From the NCBI GenBank assembly GCA_947629775.1, contig CANRFA010000010.1:1-60322 (forward strand): a stretch of 60,322 bases of DNA, read 5' to 3'. The first letter of the stretch is position 1. Each line of letters starts with the position of its first letter. The notes beneath the pieces are model-generated. The model made no database searches and had not been told where the DNA came from. It saw nothing but the letters and a program-made list of their open reading frames with translations. The stretch comes from an uncultured Oscillospiraceae bacterium. Lineage in GTDB: Bacteria > Bacillota > Clostridia > Oscillospirales > Oscillospiraceae. Positions 15,426-24,367 of this stretch are shown here, one piece after another. A program made the translations under genes and the position numbers.

Positions 15426-16664
15426 GTGGGAAAACGGGAAAAACGGAGCGCGGGAAATGAAAACCTGGGGGGGCGCAGACCGGCGGGAACGCGGGAGCGC
15501 CTGGCCGCGGGACTGTTCAGCGTCGCTTTCTGCCTGATCCTGGCCGGAGTCGCCCTCCTGACGCTGACGCGGCCGGCGGAGACGGTCTCCGTGTGGGAAA
15601 ACCGCTCTCTGGCGGAATTTCCCGAGGTGAAGAAGGAGTCTCTGGCAGACGGAAGCTGGTTCCGGGACATGGAGGAGTTTCTCTGCGACCACGCCGCCCT
15701 GCGCGCCACGTCCCTGCGGATGCTGACGCGGACGGATCTGAACCTCTTCCACCGCCCGGTGGTCAACGAGATCGTCCCCACGGAGGAGGCCCTGCTTCCC
15801 TGGTGGGATTACGAGGAGACGGATCCGGAGGAGATGGAGCGTCTCGCGGAGGAGATGGGGGACCGCCTGGCGCTGGTTCAGGCGGAGACGGAGCGCTATG
15901 GCGGGCTGTTCCTCTACGTGGCGGTGCCATCCCAGAACGCGTTCTGGGGCGACTACCCGTCCTTCCTCAACAGCCGGGTGGAGTACGCCGAACTCTCCCG
16001 GGACTGCCTGGCCCGGGCCCTGGAGAAGCGGGGGATCGGGTTCCTGGACGCGGGGCAGCTGTGGGCGGAGCAGGGAAATCCGCCGGAGTATTTCTCCCGG
16101 GGCGATCATCACTGGACCCTGTCCGGCTGTCTCTCCGTGACGGAGGAGATTCTCGCCGAGCTCAACCGCCGAACCGGATCCGAACTGGCGCTGCCGGAGC
16201 TGATCCGGGAGACCCTTCCGAATCCCGTGCTGGGCTCCCGGTCCCGCTACCTCTGCGGCCTGGTGGACACCGGGGAGCATCTCTCCTGGGCGCGGCCCGC
16301 GGAGCCGATTCCCTTTACGCGGCAGGACAACGGCCAGGAGCGGGAGGCCTCTCTGTTCGCGTTCCCGGCTTCGGAGAGCGAAGATGTGGCCTATACATTC
16401 TACATGGGGGGAGATGTGGCCCGGACCGACCTCCGCACGGAGCGGCCTCAACTGCCCTCCTGCCTGCTCTTCGGGGACAGCTTTACCAATCTCATGGAGA
16501 CGTTCCTCTGGACCGCCTTTGACGAAACCGGCTCGGTGGATCTGCGGATGGATCCCGAGCTGTCTCTCCTGGAGCAGATCCGTACGGAGCAGCCCGAGGT
16601 GGTTCTCTGTGTGCGGGACTATGTGAATCTGCTGACGCAGTCGGGAAACGGAGAGATCCGCTGA
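15426..16664 (+). CDS. DHHW-family envelope protein (SGNH/AlgX-like)
   Basis: A 412-residue protein with a single N-terminal membrane anchor (about residues 25-45: Leu-Ala-Ala-Gly-Leu-Phe-Ser-Val...) and a large extracytoplasmic domain. It carries the family-naming sequence GDHHWT near residue 225 and a later LLFGDSFTN block, the Asp-Ser of SGNH hydrolases. AlgJ/AlgX/DHHW relatives bind or O-acetylate polysaccharides; the Asp-His-His and Gly-Asp-Ser residues are compatible with an active acetyl-transfer or esterase site. GTG at 15426 is chosen because GGAGGAGG lies 8 bases upstream and the promoter -10 overlaps the earlier ATG. Substrate unknown. Confidence 0.82.
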   Translation: MGKREKRSAGNENLGGRRPAGTRERLAAGLFSVAFCLILAGVALLTLTRPAETVSVWENRSLAEFPEVKKESLADGSWFRDMEEFLCDHAALRATSLRMLTRTDLNLFHRPVVNEIVPTEEALLPWWDYEETDPEEMERLAEEMGDRLALVQAETERYGGLFLYVAVPSQNAFWGDYPSFLNSRVEYAELSRDCLARALEKRGIGFLDAGQLWAEQGNPPEYFSRGDHHWTLSGCLSVTEEILAELNRRTGSELALPELIRETLPNPVLGSRSRYLCGLVDTGEHLSWARPAEPIPFTRQDNGQEREASLFAFPASESEDVAYTFYMGGDVARTDLRTERPQLPSCLLFGDSFTNLMETFLWTAFDETGSVDLRMDPELSLLEQIRTEQPEVVLCVRDYVNLLTQSGNGEIR

Positions 16665-16674
16665 AAAAAGCGAA

Positions 16675-16715
16675 ACTGCCCGCCGGACCGGTCTTACTTC
16701 GGTCTGGCGGGCAGT
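16675..16715. terminator. Convergent terminator
   Basis: 15-bp stem (16675-16689 with 16701-16715) and 11-base loop between the DHHW gene and glgX; short A/T runs on both sides suggest bidirectional use. Confidence 0.8.
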
Positions 16716-16724
16716 AAAACGTTC

Positions 16725-18920
16725 TTACAGGGCGACGTGGGGGGAGAAGTCGTCCGTGTCCGGAGCGGCGGACCACTCCGTGCGGGGAACGGCGGTGTAG
16801 ACCTGTACGGTCCGGGGCCGGATGGCGAAGGTGCTGTCGGAAAGCACGCGGGGGAACTGCTCCGCCTGCCAGGTGTCCACGGCCAGCTGCCAGGCCAGAC
16901 CTTCCGGCAGTTCGGGAAGGGCGCCCCGCAGTTCCCGCCAGAAGGCGTTGGAGGCGATATAGACGATGTCCGGCTGCTGTTTGTGCTTCTGTCCGGCGAA
17001 CATCACGCCCACATAGTGGTCGCAGTGCTCGAAGCGGCTCTTCCAGGGGGAGATGCCGTGGAAGCTGGTGTCCGGCAGGTCGCCCACGCCGTCGCTCAGG
17101 TTGCGGCGCAGAATGCCGTGGGCCTTGCGGAAGGCGATCATGGAGCGGAAGAACTCGAAGTGGGCCCGGTTGGTCTTCAGCATGCCCCAGTCCAGCCAGG
17201 AGGTGATGTTGTCCTGGCAGTACGCGTTGTTGTTGCCGAACTGGGTGTTGAGGAATTCGTCTCCCGCCAGGAACATGGGGGTGCCGCGGCTGCACAGCAG
17301 CAGGGCGGCGGCGTTGCGGGCCATGCGCTGGCGCAGGGCGTTGATGGCGGGATCCCGGGTCTCTCCCTCCGCGCCGCAGTTCCAGCTGAAGTTGTCGTTG
17401 GAGCCGTCCGTGTTGTTCCAGCCGTTGAGCTCGTTGTGCTTGTAATTGTAGGAAAAGAGATCCCAGAGCGTGAAGCCGTCGTGGCAGGTGATGAAGTTCA
17501 CGCTGGCGTTCTCCCGTCCCCGGACGGCGTAGATGTCCCGGGAGCCGGCGATGCGCAGGGCGGCGGACTGGGCGGAGCCCTCGTCTCCCTTCAGGTAGCG
17601 GCGCATGTCGTCCCGGTAGAGGCCGTTCCACTCGGCCCAGCGGTTCCAGTCCGGGAAGGTGCCCACCTGATAGAGTCCCCCGGCGTCCCAGGCCTCCGCG
17701 ATCAGTTTGACGTCCGCCAGGATGGGATCGAAGGCCATGGCCTGCAGGAGAGGAGGCTTGCTCATGGGGGAGCCGTCCTCGTTGCGTCCCAGAATGGAGG
17801 CCAGATCGAAGCGGAAGCCGTCTACCCGATAGGCCACCACCCAGTAGCGCAGGCAGTCCATGATCATCTGGTGGACGATGGGGTGGTTGCAGTTCATGGT
17901 ATTGCCGCAGCCGCTGAAGTTGTAGTACCTGCCGTCCGGAGAGAGCAGGTAGTAGATGTTGTTGTCAAACCCCTTGAAGGAGAAGAAGGGACCCCGCTCG
18001 TCCCCCTCCGCCGTGTGGTTGAAGACCACGTCCAGGAAGACCTCGATCCCCTGTTCCTTGAGGGCCCGGATCAGGGACTTGAGCTCGTTGCCCTCCCGGT
18101 TGTATTCGGAGCCGGAGGCGTAGCTGGTGTTGGGGGAGAAGAAGCTGACCGTGCTGTAGCCCCAGTAGTTGTAGAGCTGACGGCCCTCGTATTCCCGGTA
18201 ATCCAGCATCTCGTCGAACTCGAAGATGGGCATCAGCTCCACGGCGTTGACGCCAAGGTGCTTCAGATAGGGAATCTTCTCCTTAAGGCCGTCAAAGGTG
18301 CCGGGGTGGGCGACGCCGGAGCCGGGGCCCCGGGTAAACCCCCGGACGTGGAGTTCGTAGATGATCAGATCCTCCATGGGAATCAGGGGATTTGCGGTAT
18401 TGCCCCACTCGAAGTCGTCCCGCACCACCCGGGCCCGGTACTGGCTGCCGTAGATGGCCCGCTTTCCCCACTGGTTCTGGCCGGCGACCGCCTTGGCGTA
18501 GGGGTCCAGCAGGTAGAGGTGGGGATTGAAGATGATGCCTTTTTTCGGATCGCTGGGCCCGTAGACCCGGTAGGCGTACTCCAGGTTCTCAATGCTCAGA
18601 CGGAAGACAATCATGGAGTAGACGTTTCCGATGCGGTAGCGGGGCGGGAAGGGGATTACGGCGTAGGGCTCCTTATCGCCCCGGTGGAAGAGCACCAGGT
18701 CGATGGCGGTGGCGCCGTGGGAGTAGACGGTGAAATTGACGCCCCCGGGAATGGCGGTGGCGCCGTTGATCTCATAAAATCCCGGGCGGACGGAAAACCC
18801 GCTGACCACATCCATGGGAACCAGATGGATGCTGCGGGGAAGCGTCAGTCGGTAGACACCCTGGCTGGCGTCCCGCTCCAGCGCGGCGCCATAGGAATTC
18901 AGGTCGGACTGCGGATCCAT
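16725..18920 (-). CDS. glgX: Glycogen-debranching / isoamylase-type enzyme (GlgX-like, GH13)
   Basis: A 731-residue GH13 enzyme hydrolysing alpha-1,6 branches of glycogen or limit dextrin. An N-terminal CBM48-like beta domain (about 35-150) precedes the TIM barrel. The catalytic nucleophile lies in DGFRFDLAS, the acid/base in LIAEAWDAGG and the transition-state stabiliser in TCHDGFTL; DVVFNHTAEG forms conserved region I. No signal peptide, so it acts on intracellular polysaccharide. Other glycogen genes are not in the window, so it stands alone under its own promoter. Confidence 0.88.
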   Translation of the reverse strand: MDPQSDLNSYGAALERDASQGVYRLTLPRSIHLVPMDVVSGFSVRPGFYEINGATAIPGGVNFTVYSHGATAIDLVLFHRGDKEPYAVIPFPPRYRIGNVYSMIVFRLSIENLEYAYRVYGPSDPKKGIIFNPHLYLLDPYAKAVAGQNQWGKRAIYGSQYRARVVRDDFEWGNTANPLIPMEDLIIYELHVRGFTRGPGSGVAHPGTFDGLKEKIPYLKHLGVNAVELMPIFEFDEMLDYREYEGRQLYNYWGYSTVSFFSPNTSYASGSEYNREGNELKSLIRALKEQGIEVFLDVVFNHTAEGDERGPFFSFKGFDNNIYYLLSPDGRYYNFSGCGNTMNCNHPIVHQMIMDCLRYWVVAYRVDGFRFDLASILGRNEDGSPMSKPPLLQAMAFDPILADVKLIAEAWDAGGLYQVGTFPDWNRWAEWNGLYRDDMRRYLKGDEGSAQSAALRIAGSRDIYAVRGRENASVNFITCHDGFTLWDLFSYNYKHNELNGWNNTDGSNDNFSWNCGAEGETRDPAINALRQRMARNAAALLLCSRGTPMFLAGDEFLNTQFGNNNAYCQDNITSWLDWGMLKTNRAHFEFFRSMIAFRKAHGILRRNLSDGVGDLPDTSFHGISPWKSRFEHCDHYVGVMFAGQKHKQQPDIVYIASNAFWRELRGALPELPEGLAWQLAVDTWQAEQFPRVLSDSTFAIRPRTVQVYTAVPRTEWSAAPDTDDFSPHVAL

Positions 18921-18967
18921 GGGAAGCTCAGCCTCCTTTCAGAAGGTGGGAATGGGGCAACTGAAGC

Positions 18968-18996
18968 AGTTTACGGCTGGCCGGGCTTCCTGTCAA
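18968..18996 (-). promoter_or_regulatory. sigmaA promoter of glgX
   Basis: Minus strand TTGACA (18991-18996), 17-base spacer, TAAACT (18968-18973), about 47 bases before the start codon. Confidence 0.75.
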
Positions 18997-19116
18997 GGGG
19001 GCAGAATGAATTTCTCCATTTCTTCCAGCCTGGCGGCGCGAAATTTGTGCAGATTGACGGCTCCGGGCCTTCCCGCCAGAAGGAACCGACCGGAAACGGG
19101 ATCCGGAAGAGGAAAG

Positions 19117-19142
19117 AAAAAGGCTCCCCGCTGTGGGGAGCC
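19117..19142 (-). terminator. Terminator of the HIT gene
   Basis: Perfect 8-bp stem (19122-19129 with 19135-19142) followed on the minus strand by TTTTT at 19117-19121. Confidence 0.85.
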
Positions 19143-19166
19143 GGAGACGCGGGGAAACAGGAGAGC

Positions 19167-19505
19167 TCAGCCGGGAGGCCAGGTCATATCGCGTCCGGAG
19201 AGCACGTGGAAGTGCAGGTGCTGAACGCTCTGGCCGGCCTGCTCGCCGACGTTGGACACCACGCGGAAGCTGGTGATGCCCCGCCCGGTGGTGAGTCTGG
19301 CGATGACCTCGAAGATGTGGGCCACGACGGCGGAGTTTTCCGGGGTAATGGCGCCCGCGGAGGGGATATGCTCCTTCGGAATGACCAGGAAGTGCTCGGG
19401 AGCCTGGGGATCGATGTCGTGGAACGCCACGCAGAGCTCGTCCTCGTAGAGTCTGCTGGAGGGAATCTCGCCGGAGGCGATCCTGCAGAACAGGCAGTCG
19501 GACAT
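19167..19505 (-). CDS. HIT-family nucleotide-binding hydrolase (Hint-like)
   Basis: A 112-residue histidine-triad protein. The N-terminal CLFC (Cys4 and Cys7) and the C-terminal QHLHFHVLSGRD (HxHxHxx triad) define the HINT branch, which hydrolyses phosphoramidates such as aminoacyl- or lysyl-AMP. The ATG at 19505 follows AAAGGAGGAG, and the protein then begins MSDCLFC like its relatives; longer upstream reading is non-coding. It ends in a strong terminator. Confidence 0.93.
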   Translation of the reverse strand: MSDCLFCRIASGEIPSSRLYEDELCVAFHDIDPQAPEHFLVIPKEHIPSAGAITPENSAVVAHIFEVIARLTTGRGITSFRVVSNVGEQAGQSVQHLHFHVLSGRDMTWPPG

Positions 19506-19590
19506 GGATGACTCCTCCTTTGAATAGAGATGAATCGGGATGGGACCGCCGGGGAGCCCAGGACCCGCGGCGCGGGCCTGCAAACGGAAA

Positions 19591-19623
19591 CCCCGGGCCC
19601 CTTGCAGGACAGGGGGCCCGGGG
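19591..19623 (-). terminator. Terminator after tRNA-Gly
   Basis: 11-bp GC stem (19591-19601 with 19613-19623), followed on the minus strand by TTTCCGTTT. Confidence 0.65.
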
Positions 19624-19632
19624 TACGGTCCA

Positions 19633-19706
19633 TGGAGCAGGTGAGGGGAATCGAACCCCCGTGTTCAGCTTGGGAAGCTGACATTCTGCCATTGAACTAC
19701 ACCTGC
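19633..19706 (-). tRNA. tRNA-Gly (anticodon CCC)
   Basis: A 74-base tRNA with encoded CCA (19633-19635). The acceptor stem pairs 19700-19706 with 19637-19643 over 7 bp, the anticodon stem is 5 bp with loop TTCCCAA (anticodon CCC, reading GGG), and the T-loop has the GGTTCGATTCC form. Own promoter and terminator. Confidence 0.97.
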
Positions 19707-19721
19707 GTTCAAAGCGTTTTG

Positions 19722-19750
19722 AGTATAGCACAGCGCCCGGGGGATTGCAA
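19722..19750 (-). promoter_or_regulatory. sigmaA promoter of tRNA-Gly
   Basis: Minus strand TTGCAA (19745-19750), 17 bases, TATACT (19722-19727), 16 bases before the tRNA. Confidence 0.8.
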
Positions 19751-19896
19751 GAGGGTTCTGAAAAAAATTTTCCTGCGCATCCCGGGAAAAAACGTCGAGG
19801 AAGGAATTCCGACCTCTATTTCGTATAGATAAATGGGGTGGAATGTCCAATATCCGATCCCGCCCGACGGGAGACAGGATGAAAGAAGGGGTGAAG

Positions 19897-20901
19897 ATGA
19901 CGCTGCGGGAACAGACGCAGGCCCGGGAGGCCCTGTGCCTGTCGGAGTTTGCCTGCCGCTCGGCGGACAGCCGGGGCAGAGCCCGGCAGGAAGAGGAGTG
20001 TCCGGTGCGGACGGCGTTTCAGCGCGATGTGGACCGTATCGTTTACAGCAAGGCGTTCCGGCGTCTGAAGGACAAGACGCAGGTCTTTCTCAAGCCCGAG
20101 GGGGACCACTACCGGACCCGGCTCACCCATACGCTGGAGGTGACCCGCATCGCGCGCTCCATCGCCCGGGGACTGAGCCTCAACGAGGATCTGACGGAGG
20201 CTGTGGCCATGGGCCACGATCTGGGGCACACGCCCTTCGGCCACGCCGGAGAGCGGGCGCTGAACCTCGTGATGCCCGGCGGCTTTACCCATTTTGCCCA
20301 GTCGGTGCGGGTGACGGACCGTCTGGAAAAAAACGGGGAGGGGCTGAACCTGACCTGGGAGGTCCGCGACGGCATTCTTCATCACACCAGGGGCGAGAAC
20401 GCCGCTACGCTGGAGGGACAGACGGTCCGTCTGGCGGACCGCATTGCCTACATCAACCACGACATCGAGGACGCCATCCGGGGCAACGTTCTGACGCCGA
20501 ACGACCTGCCCGCGGACGCCGTGGCGGTTCTGGGGTCGAACCTGGGCCAGCGGGTGGATACTCTGGTGCAGGACGCCATCCGCGCCAGCGCGGGAAAGCG
20601 GGTCATCTGTCAGAGTCCGGAGGTGGCGAAGGCCACGGAGGAGCTTCACAGCTTCATGTTCGCCGAGGTCTATACGAACCCCAAAGTGAAGGGAGAAGAG
20701 GGCAAGGCGGTGCGGATGCTGACGGACCTCTTTCGCTACTTTCAGCGCTCTCCGGACCAGCTGCCCCGGGATTTCCAGGAGATTCTGGAGCGGGAGGGCG
20801 TGGAGCGGGCGGTCTGCGACTACATCGCCGGCATGACGGACCCCTACGCCATTGAGACCTATACCAGACTGTTCGTGCCTGCCGGCTGGGCGGTGAAATA
20901 G
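19897..20901 (+). CDS. dgt: dGTPase-like deoxynucleoside triphosphate triphosphohydrolase
   Basis: A 334-residue HD-domain enzyme that removes triphosphate from dNTPs. The metal-binding residues are visible as RLTHTLEV and GHDLGHTPFGHAGE, with later Asp in YINHDIEDA. The ATG at 19897 is chosen because AAGGGGTG stands just before it and the protein then starts MTLREQ, the usual beginning; earlier in-frame ATGs at 19843 and 19879 lack this. First gene of the dgt-dnaG-rpoD block standard in Clostridia, linking nucleotide pools to replication and transcription. Confidence 0.9.
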   Translation: MTLREQTQAREALCLSEFACRSADSRGRARQEEECPVRTAFQRDVDRIVYSKAFRRLKDKTQVFLKPEGDHYRTRLTHTLEVTRIARSIARGLSLNEDLTEAVAMGHDLGHTPFGHAGERALNLVMPGGFTHFAQSVRVTDRLEKNGEGLNLTWEVRDGILHHTRGENAATLEGQTVRLADRIAYINHDIEDAIRGNVLTPNDLPADAVAVLGSNLGQRVDTLVQDAIRASAGKRVICQSPEVAKATEELHSFMFAEVYTNPKVKGEEGKAVRMLTDLFRYFQRSPDQLPRDFQEILEREGVERAVCDYIAGMTDPYAIETYTRLFVPAGWAVK

Positions 20902-20928
20902 GACAGGCCGGAGGAGGGGAGGATCGAA

Positions 20929-22692
20929 ATGCCGTTACCGAACGACTTTCTGGAGGAACTGCGCGCCCGTTCGGACATTGTGGACGTGGTGAGCCAGTAT
21001 GTCCCTCTGACGAAGAAGGGCAGAAGCTACTGGGCCTGCTGCCCCTTTCACAGCGAGAAGACCCCCTCCTTCAGCGTCACGCCGGAGCGGCAGATGTTCA
21101 AGTGCTTCGGCTGCGGCAAGGGCGGCGGGGTGATCAACTTCGTGATGGAGATCGAGCACCTGCCGTTTCGGGACGCGGTGGAAGTGCTGGCCCGGCGGGC
21201 GGGGCTGCCCATGCCCCAGGGTACCGGAGGCGACGCCGGGACCCGGGGACGCCGGGAGAAGATTCTGAAGCTCAACGTCCTGGCGGCCCGCACCTTCCAC
21301 CGCTGGCTGGCCGGGCCGGAGGGCCAGGCGGGACTGCAGTATCTGCGTAACCGGGGCCTGACCAACTCCACCCTGACCCGTTTCGGACTGGGATTCGCTC
21401 CGGACCGCTGGGATGCCCTCATCGAGGCCATGAAGAAGGAGGGCTACGACAAGCAGGATCTGCTGGACGCGGGTCTTGCGGTCAGCAACAAAAACGGGCG
21501 CATCTATGACCGCTTCCGCAATCGGGTGATCTTTCCCATCATCGATATCCGGGGGGACGTCATCGGCTTCGGAGGACGGGTGATGGATGACTCCAAACCC
21601 AAGTACCTCAATTCTCCGGATACGCTGGTCTATAACAAGAGCCTCAACCTCTTTGCCCTCAACATCGCCAAGAAGAGCAGGTCGGACCGGGTGATTCTGA
21701 CGGAGGGCTATATGGATACCATCGCCCTCCACCAGGCGGGCATTGACTGCGCGGTGGCCTCTCTGGGCACGTCCCTGACGGAGAAGCATGCCCAGCTGCT
21801 GAGCCGTTTTTTCCAGAACGCCGTGATCTCCTACGATGGAGACAGGGCGGGGGTGGCGGCCGCGCAGAGAGCCATTCCTCTGCTGGAGAACGCCGGACTG
21901 AAGGTGCGGGTGCTGCAGATGACGGGCGCCAAGGATCCGGACGAGTATATCCGCGCCTACGGCCGGGACGCGTTTCTGCGCCTGCTGGATCAGAGCGAAA
22001 ACCAGGTGGATTACCGGCTGGGACAGCTGGCGAAGCAGTACAACCTGGGGGACGACGCCCAGCGGGTGGCCTTTCTTCAGGAGGCGGCCCGCATGCTGGC
22101 CTCCCTGCCCAGCGCGGCGGAGCGGGAGATCTACGGAGACCACGCGGCCAGCATGGCCCAGGTGCCCAGGAATGTCGTGGCCGAGGATGTCGAGCGCTTC
22201 TACCGGGAGCGGACGCGCCGGGAAAAGCAGCAGGAGGAGCGGCGGGAGATGAACCCGGCCTCCGCGATGCAGCCCCGCTCCCCTTCGCTTCGCTACAGCA
22301 ATCTGCGCGCCGGCAGGGCGGAGGAAACTCTCCTGGGCCTCGTCATGCTGGACAGCTCGCTGCTCTATCAGATGGATGGGCTGACAGGAGCGGATTTTAC
22401 GTCCCCTCTGCTGGGCCGGGTCTTTGATCTGCTGGTGCAGCGGGCCAGGGAAGGGTACGATACGGATCCCGCGAATCTGGCGGAGGAGCTGAACGCGGAC
22501 GAAATGGACCACGTGGTGGAGATTGCCCTCAGACCGCTCTCGGTGCCCAACAGCGCCAAGGCGGTTCAGGATTGCCTGGGTGTCCTCCGGGAGGAGAAGC
22601 TGCTTCGGGCCAGGAAGACCAACGAAAATCTTCTGAACCTCCAGAAAGGGTATCATGCGAAAAAAGCCTGGCGGCCTGCGGACGATACCTGA
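20929..22692 (+). CDS. dnaG: DNA primase
   Basis: A 587-residue primase that synthesises RNA primers at the replication fork. The N-terminal zinc site is Cys-Pro-Phe-His ... Cys-Phe-Gly-Cys (about residues 41-65). The TOPRIM core shows LTEGYMD, the glycine-rich SLGTSLTEKH and the YDGDRAG metal-binding motif. The C-terminal 150 residues resemble a DnaB-binding domain. GGAGGGGAGGATCGAA precedes the ATG. 27 bases behind dgt. Confidence 0.97.
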   Translation: MPLPNDFLEELRARSDIVDVVSQYVPLTKKGRSYWACCPFHSEKTPSFSVTPERQMFKCFGCGKGGGVINFVMEIEHLPFRDAVEVLARRAGLPMPQGTGGDAGTRGRREKILKLNVLAARTFHRWLAGPEGQAGLQYLRNRGLTNSTLTRFGLGFAPDRWDALIEAMKKEGYDKQDLLDAGLAVSNKNGRIYDRFRNRVIFPIIDIRGDVIGFGGRVMDDSKPKYLNSPDTLVYNKSLNLFALNIAKKSRSDRVILTEGYMDTIALHQAGIDCAVASLGTSLTEKHAQLLSRFFQNAVISYDGDRAGVAAAQRAIPLLENAGLKVRVLQMTGAKDPDEYIRAYGRDAFLRLLDQSENQVDYRLGQLAKQYNLGDDAQRVAFLQEAARMLASLPSAAEREIYGDHAASMAQVPRNVVAEDVERFYRERTRREKQQEERREMNPASAMQPRSPSLRYSNLRAGRAEETLLGLVMLDSSLLYQMDGLTGADFTSPLLGRVFDLLVQRAREGYDTDPANLAEELNADEMDHVVEIALRPLSVPNSAKAVQDCLGVLREEKLLRARKTNENLLNLQKGYHAKKAWRPADDT

Positions 22693-22824
22693 GAGGGACT
22701 CTCCGGCTGCGTCATACCCCCGTTTTTCCCTGCGCACAGGAGGTTTCGCGGACGCATTCCTCCGCCCGGATCGGGATCCGGGATTCCCGGGCGTCTGAAG
22801 CTGGAAAAGGAGACACTGTACGGA

Positions 22825-24279
22825 ATGTCTGAAAAAGAAAGCCCCCGGTATGCATGGGATGCGGCGCAGAGAGATGCGGACCCCCAGGGAACGCTTCCTT
22901 CGGGCGCCTTGTGCGGCGGACAGATCAGCCGGGAAGAGAACGGCTTCGCGGAGCGGATTCCGGCACAACAGGCGGAGGAGGGAAACCTTCTGCCGGTGAC
23001 GGTGGAAGATCCGCTGAAGGATGGACCGGATCCGGCCTGGTCGGAGCCGCCGGACCGGGAAGAGGAAGGCGGCGTGCGGCCGGAAATTCTGGCCCTGGCG
23101 GACGGACTCCAGGAGGTGACGGGCCTGATGGAGCTTCTGGAGCGGGGCGCCAGGACGCACGCGGTCTCTTCGGAAGAACTGCTGGAGCTGATGGACGCGG
23201 CCGGACTGACTTCCGAGCAGGTGGACCGTGTCTGCGATATTCTGGAGACGCTGGACATCGAGGTGCTGGGCGAAGGGAACGGACAGTCCGATCTGTCCCG
23301 TCCCATGCCGGAGCAGACCGCGAAGGAGCGCGGAAAGGATCCGGAGGACAGCCTCGCCCTGGACGATCCGGTGCGGGCCTATCTGAAAGAGATCGGCCAG
23401 GTGCCTCTGCTGACCCAGGAAGAAGAGATCGCGCTGGCCCGGAAGATGGAGGCCGGGGCCGAAGCCGCCCGGCAGCTGCGGGAAATGGAGGTTCTTGGGG
23501 ACAGGGTTCCGGAGGAGGTTCAGGCTGAACTGGAGCGGATGGTTCGCGTGGGCGTTCAGGCCCGGGACCAGCTGGTGGAGTCCAATCTGCGCCTGGTGGT
23601 TTCCATCGCCAAGCACTATGTGGGCCGGGGCCTTCCGTTTCTGGATCTGATTCAGGAAGGAAATCTGGGGCTCATGCGGGCTGCGGGCAAGTTTGACGTG
23701 ACAAAAGGATTCCGGTTTTCCACCTACGCCACCTGGTGGATCCGGCAGTCCATCACCCGCTCCATCGCCGACCAGGCCAGAACGATCCGCATTCCGGTGC
23801 ATATGGTGGAGTCCATCAACCGGGTGCTCCGCACCGCCCGTCACATGACGCAGGCGCTGGGCCGCGAGCCCACGCCGGAGGAGATCGGCCGGGAAATGAA
23901 ACTTTCCCCGGAGCGGGTGAGAGAAATGCTTCGGGTTTCCCAGGAGCCCGTATCCCTGGACTCGCCGGTGGGGGAGGAGGAAGATTCCCATCTGGGGGAC
24001 TTCATTCCCGCGGAAACCTCCGAGGAGCCCCAGGAGGCGGTGATCCGGTCCCTTCTGCGGGATCAGATCGAGGAACTCCTGGAAACGCTTACGCCTCGGG
24101 AAGCGCAGGTGATCCGCCTGCGGTTCGGGATCGGGATCGATCGCTCCAGAACCCTGGAAGAGGTGGGGCGGCAGTTTGATGTGACCCGGGAACGGATCCG
24201 TCAGATCGAGGCGAAGGCCCTGCGGAAGCTGAGCCACGGCGTGCGGCTGAGAAAGCTGCGGGATTATCTGGACGGATAA
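22825..24279 (+). CDS. rpoD: Primary RNA polymerase sigma factor (RpoD/SigA) with long N-terminal extension
   Basis: A 484-residue housekeeping sigma factor. Region 1.1-like helices lie at about 98-150, region 1.2 at 177-205, region 2.4 contains [22 protein letters not shown], and region 4.2 contains [17 protein letters not shown]. Most Clostridial sigmaA proteins are about 360-400 residues; the surplus is the first 97 residues, polar, acidic and low-complexity. The ATG at 22825 has AAGGAGA 13 bases upstream, a little far, so a shorter form starting inside cannot be excluded. Third gene of the dgt-dnaG-rpoD block, with a hairpin terminator after it. Confidence 0.95.
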   Translation: MSEKESPRYAWDAAQRDADPQGTLPSGALCGGQISREENGFAERIPAQQAEEGNLLPVTVEDPLKDGPDPAWSEPPDREEEGGVRPEILALADGLQEVTGLMELLERGARTHAVSSEELLELMDAAGLTSEQVDRVCDILETLDIEVLGEGNGQSDLSRPMPEQTAKERGKDPEDSLALDDPVRAYLKEIGQVPLLTQEEEIALARKMEAGAEAARQLREMEVLGDRVPEEVQAELERMVRVGVQARDQLVESNLRLVVSIAKHYVGRGLPFLDLIQEGNLGLMRAAGKFDVTKGFRFSTYATWWIRQSITRSIADQARTIRIPVHMVESINRVLRTARHMTQALGREPTPEEIGREMKLSPERVREMLRVSQEPVSLDSPVGEEEDSHLGDFIPAETSEEPQEAVIRSLLRDQIEELLETLTPREAQVIRLRFGIGIDRSRTLEEVGRQFDVTRERIRQIEAKALRKLSHGVRLRKLRDYLDG

Positions 24280-24287
24280 GGAGACAG

Positions 24288-24313
24288 AAAGACCGGCCTC
24301 CGGGCCGGCCTTT
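24288..24313 (+). terminator. Terminator of rpoD
   Basis: AAAG...CTTT-flanked GC hairpin (core CCGGCC 24293-24298 with GGCCGG 24303-24308), ending in TTT. Confidence 0.75.
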
Positions 24314-24367
24314 CGGGAAACGGCGGGGTCCGGAAGCGGAATCCGGCGCAGGAAGGATGTGTACGGG

